From assembly GCA_016199015.1 (NCBI GenBank), contig JACQHN010000013.1:1-7254 (forward strand): DNA of 7,254 bases. Direction: 5' to 3'. Shown here in pieces: positions 6,125-7,254 of this stretch. This DNA comes from Nitrospira defluvii (GTDB taxonomy: Bacteria > Nitrospirota > Nitrospiria > Nitrospirales > Nitrospiraceae). Made by a program: the position numbers and the translations under genes. Positions within the stretch are counted from its first letter, which is position 1. The number at the start of each line of letters is the position of its first letter. The notes beneath the pieces were generated by a model. It was not told the origin of the DNA and made no database searches. It saw only the letters and a program-made list of their open reading frames with translations.

Positions 6125-6757
6125 ATGAATCTGCAACAGGCCACAACCGGCGCGGGACACGAGCACGAAAGGGTAGGAGTGAAGAATCAGCGAGGCATCG
6201 CGTTGCTCACAGTGATGTTGATGCTGCTGATTCTGACCATACTCGGAATTGCCTCTATTACAGTGACCAGCATGGAGAATCGAATGGCGGGATTTTCCCG
6301 CAGTACTGAAGCGGTGGTAGCTGCAGCGGATTCGTGCGAGGGCCTCGCTGCGAACATCATTCAGCAAACGTTGTCGCCTCCAGGAGTCCTCCCAGCCTCA
6401 TTCATCGCTCCCACGGGTCCGGTCCCAGCGGCGAACGCCACCACATTGTACAGCGAGATCTATGGATACGATCTTCCGTCACCGGCTCCGGCGAATACGC
6501 CGGCCGTCAATTTTACGGATTCTGCGAGTGCAGCTCCGAATTTCGTGATGACGAATCTTCCGGGCTTTACCGTCAGCGGCGACATCGATCTTCTCTATAC
6601 GCACGCCAAGAGCGGGCAGGGAACAGGGGTAGCAGGGACCGAGCATGTGTATCGAATTACCTGCATGGCAAACAATCCGGCCACCGGTTCAAATAGTACC
6701 GTGATCTCAGTCTATGGATGCCTGGATGGCGACACATGTGTGAAGAAAATCAATTGA
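6125..6757 (+). CDS. pilX: Minor pilin PilX
   Basis: This encodes 210 residues with a PilX N-terminal domain: R23-G24 then the hydrophobic helix 'IALLTVMLMLLILTILGIA' (about 25-47), followed by 'SMENRMAGFSRSTEAVVAAADS', the PilX 'ExRMAGxxxxxxxAxxAAE' pattern. Residue +5 is Thr, so the Glu of typical pilins is missing, as in GspK-class tip pilins. The rest is Ala/Pro-rich then beta-rich, with C71, C180, C199 and C205. In the family, PilX sits in the minor-pilin complex at the pilus tip. Start is uncertain: ATG 6125 (GTG 6122 adjacent) has a weak GAGAG, giving a 24-residue leader; GTG 6179 has AAAGGG (6168-6173) 5 bases upstream and would give the short leader usual in PilX. It begins 14 bases after pilW. 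Confidence 0.83.
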   Translation: MNLQQATTGAGHEHERVGVKNQRGIALLTVMLMLLILTILGIASITVTSMENRMAGFSRSTEAVVAAADSCEGLAANIIQQTLSPPGVLPASFIAPTGPVPAANATTLYSEIYGYDLPSPAPANTPAVNFTDSASAAPNFVMTNLPGFTVSGDIDLLYTHAKSGQGTGVAGTEHVYRITCMANNPATGSNSTVISVYGCLDGDTCVKKIN

Positions 6758-6773
6758 GAGAGGGAGTATGGCG

Positions 6774-7094
6774 ATGAACCGCACAGTCATCGTGGTGGCG
6801 CTCGGCCTACTGGCACTGATGCAGGTGGTGCCTTCTGTGTCGACCGTGGGTTTCGCGCAAACAGAAATAGTCATGCCGTTTTCGACCGCTGGTTTTCAGT
6901 CCGGCGTGATCGATGAGGTGCAGGGATCGACGATTCGGATCGATGGACGAAGCTATGCGTTGAAGTCCGCTGTGTTGGTGGTGAATCACGAAGGGGAGCC
7001 TCTCGAACTCGAGCGGATCATTCCCACCTCGCTTGTAAAATTTCATCTCAAAGAAGGCCACATCGACAAGATGGTGGTCAAGCTGCCGCAATAG
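6774..7094 (+). CDS. Small exported PilY2-like protein
   Basis: This encodes 106 residues with a clear signal peptide: N2-R3, hydrophobic core 'VIVVALGLLALMQVV', and probable signal peptidase I cleavage after 'VGFA' (A28). The mature part is about 78 residues, predicted beta-rich: 'GVIDEVQGSTIRIDGRSYAL', then 'LVKFHLKEGHIDKMVVKL'. This resembles PilY2-type small pilus-biogenesis proteins and other small periplasmic beta domains ('GxIxxVDxxxxxIxGxxYxL'), but the match is by pattern only. In Pseudomonas pilY2 follows pilY1, whereas here the gene sits between pilX and the next, probably pilY1, gene. Start: GGGAG (6762-6766) is 7 bases from ATG 6774 and only one base from ATG 6768. It starts 16 bases after the pilX stop, so it belongs to the same operon. 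Its exact role is unknown. Confidence 0.6.
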   Translation: MNRTVIVVALGLLALMQVVPSVSTVGFAQTEIVMPFSTAGFQSGVIDEVQGSTIRIDGRSYALKSAVLVVNHEGEPLELERIIPTSLVKFHLKEGHIDKMVVKLPQ

Positions 7095-7097
7095 AGC

Positions 7098-7175
7098 ATG
7101 AAAGGTCTTGTCTCAACTCGTAGCCGAAAATCGACGGCTGTTGCCCTGCTTGAGATAAGGAGGAAGAACGCATGA
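7098..7175 (+). other. 25-codon mini-ORF overlapping the next start codon (ATGA)
   Basis: An ATG 3 bases after the stop of the PilY2-like gene opens a frame of 25 codons ending in the TGA at 7173-7175, which overlaps the ATG at 7172 as ATGA. The peptide begins MKGLVSTRSRKST and is basic. It has no obvious ribosome binding site of its own, but its start lies right after a stop codon, so ribosomes could restart there. It may be a translational-coupling leader for the downstream gene, or simply chance. No homology is recognised. Confidence 0.25.
7107..7159 (+). promoter_or_regulatory. Two-helix leader structure reaching into the next gene's Shine-Dalgarno
   Basis: CTTGTCTCAA (7107-7116) pairs with TTGAGATAAG (7150-7159) in ten base pairs, one of them G-U. 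Between them, AGCCG (7122-7126) pairs with CGGCT (7135-7139). The right arm of the long stem covers AAG at 7157-7159, the start of the strong AAGGAGG ribosome binding site (7157-7163, 8 bases from ATG 7172). This could reduce translation of the downstream gene unless opened by ribosomes or a ligand. I recognise no known riboswitch class; folding was judged by eye. Confidence 0.4.
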
Positions 7176-7254
7176 ATCGTCGAACCCTTGGTGCCGTGAT
7201 GGTCGTGGCCGGGTGTCTGAGTGGGGTGTTGTTTGCCGCCGACGAGACGCGCGC
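7172..7254 (+). CDS. N-terminus of an exported protein, probably PilY1 (3' partial)
   Basis: Only 27 codons are visible. ATG 7172 has a near-perfect AAGGAGG at 7157-7163. The start reads M-N-R-R-T followed by the hydrophobic 'LGAVMVVAGCLSGVLFAA' and then the acidic 'DET', which is a signal peptide. Signal peptidase I cleavage near A22/A23 fits; alternatively V12-A13-G14-C15 matches a lipobox, though the hydrophobic stretch continues past the cysteine. By position, after fimT-pilV-pilW-pilX and a PilY2-like gene, the most likely product is the large PilY1/PilC tip adhesin, but nothing in the 27 residues proves it. The coding sequence runs off the right edge. Confidence 0.55.
   Translation, partial: MNRRTLGAVMVVAGCLSGVLFAADETR

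Noticed and set aside
1..7254. CRISPR array, tRNA/rRNA gene, insertion sequence or attachment site
   Set aside because: I saw no regularly spaced direct repeats, no transposase or integrase frame, and no tRNA- or rRNA-like segment in the window.

Overview
The window is a chromosomal block of type IVa pilus genes, all on the + strand. It holds the assembly ATPase PilB and two sets of minor-pilin genes, one on each side of it. The codon use is moderately GC-rich. The layout (large PilX-like protein, PilB, then fimT-pilV-pilW-pilX-pilY) and the protein style suggest a Gram-negative bacterium, perhaps a Nitrospira-type organism or a similar deep-branching group. The lineage is a guess, because the window has no rRNA or other marker gene.

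Layout. Bases 1-184 are the 3' end of a PilW/GspJ-type minor pilin that starts upstream. Bases 205-1692 encode an unusually large (495 aa) PilX-like protein: a PilX/GspK-type N-terminal helix followed by a long, apparently beta-rich C-terminal region. After a 105-base gap with two small hairpins, 1798-3597 encodes PilB with all the expected ATPase motifs. A 353-base gap (3598-3950) follows. I see no convincing gene in it, but it has several perfect inverted repeats and probably separates two transcription units. The second unit is tight, with gaps of 7-20 bases: fimT/gspH-type pilin (3951-4454), pilV (4462-4986), pilW (5007-6110), pilX (6125-6757) and a small exported PilY2-like protein (6774-7094). 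A gene cut by the window edge (7172 onward) starts with a signal peptide and, by position, is probably pilY1.

How the genes work together. PilB powers assembly of the pilus in the inner membrane. FimT, PilV, PilW and PilX would form the minor-pilin complex that primes assembly and carries the PilY1 adhesin at the tip. The upstream PilW/GspJ-like and giant PilX-like proteins look like a second, different priming or tip complex sharing the same locus.

The strongest candidates for a second look are four: the leader of the last gene, where a long imperfect stem pairs with the start of its Shine-Dalgarno sequence inside a 25-codon ORF that overlaps the start codon as ATGA; the giant PilX-like protein; the doubled minor-pilin sets around pilB; and the inverted-repeat-rich gap upstream of fimT. 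Nothing here is clearly a new type of system. The window is best read as a somewhat unusual pilus locus.
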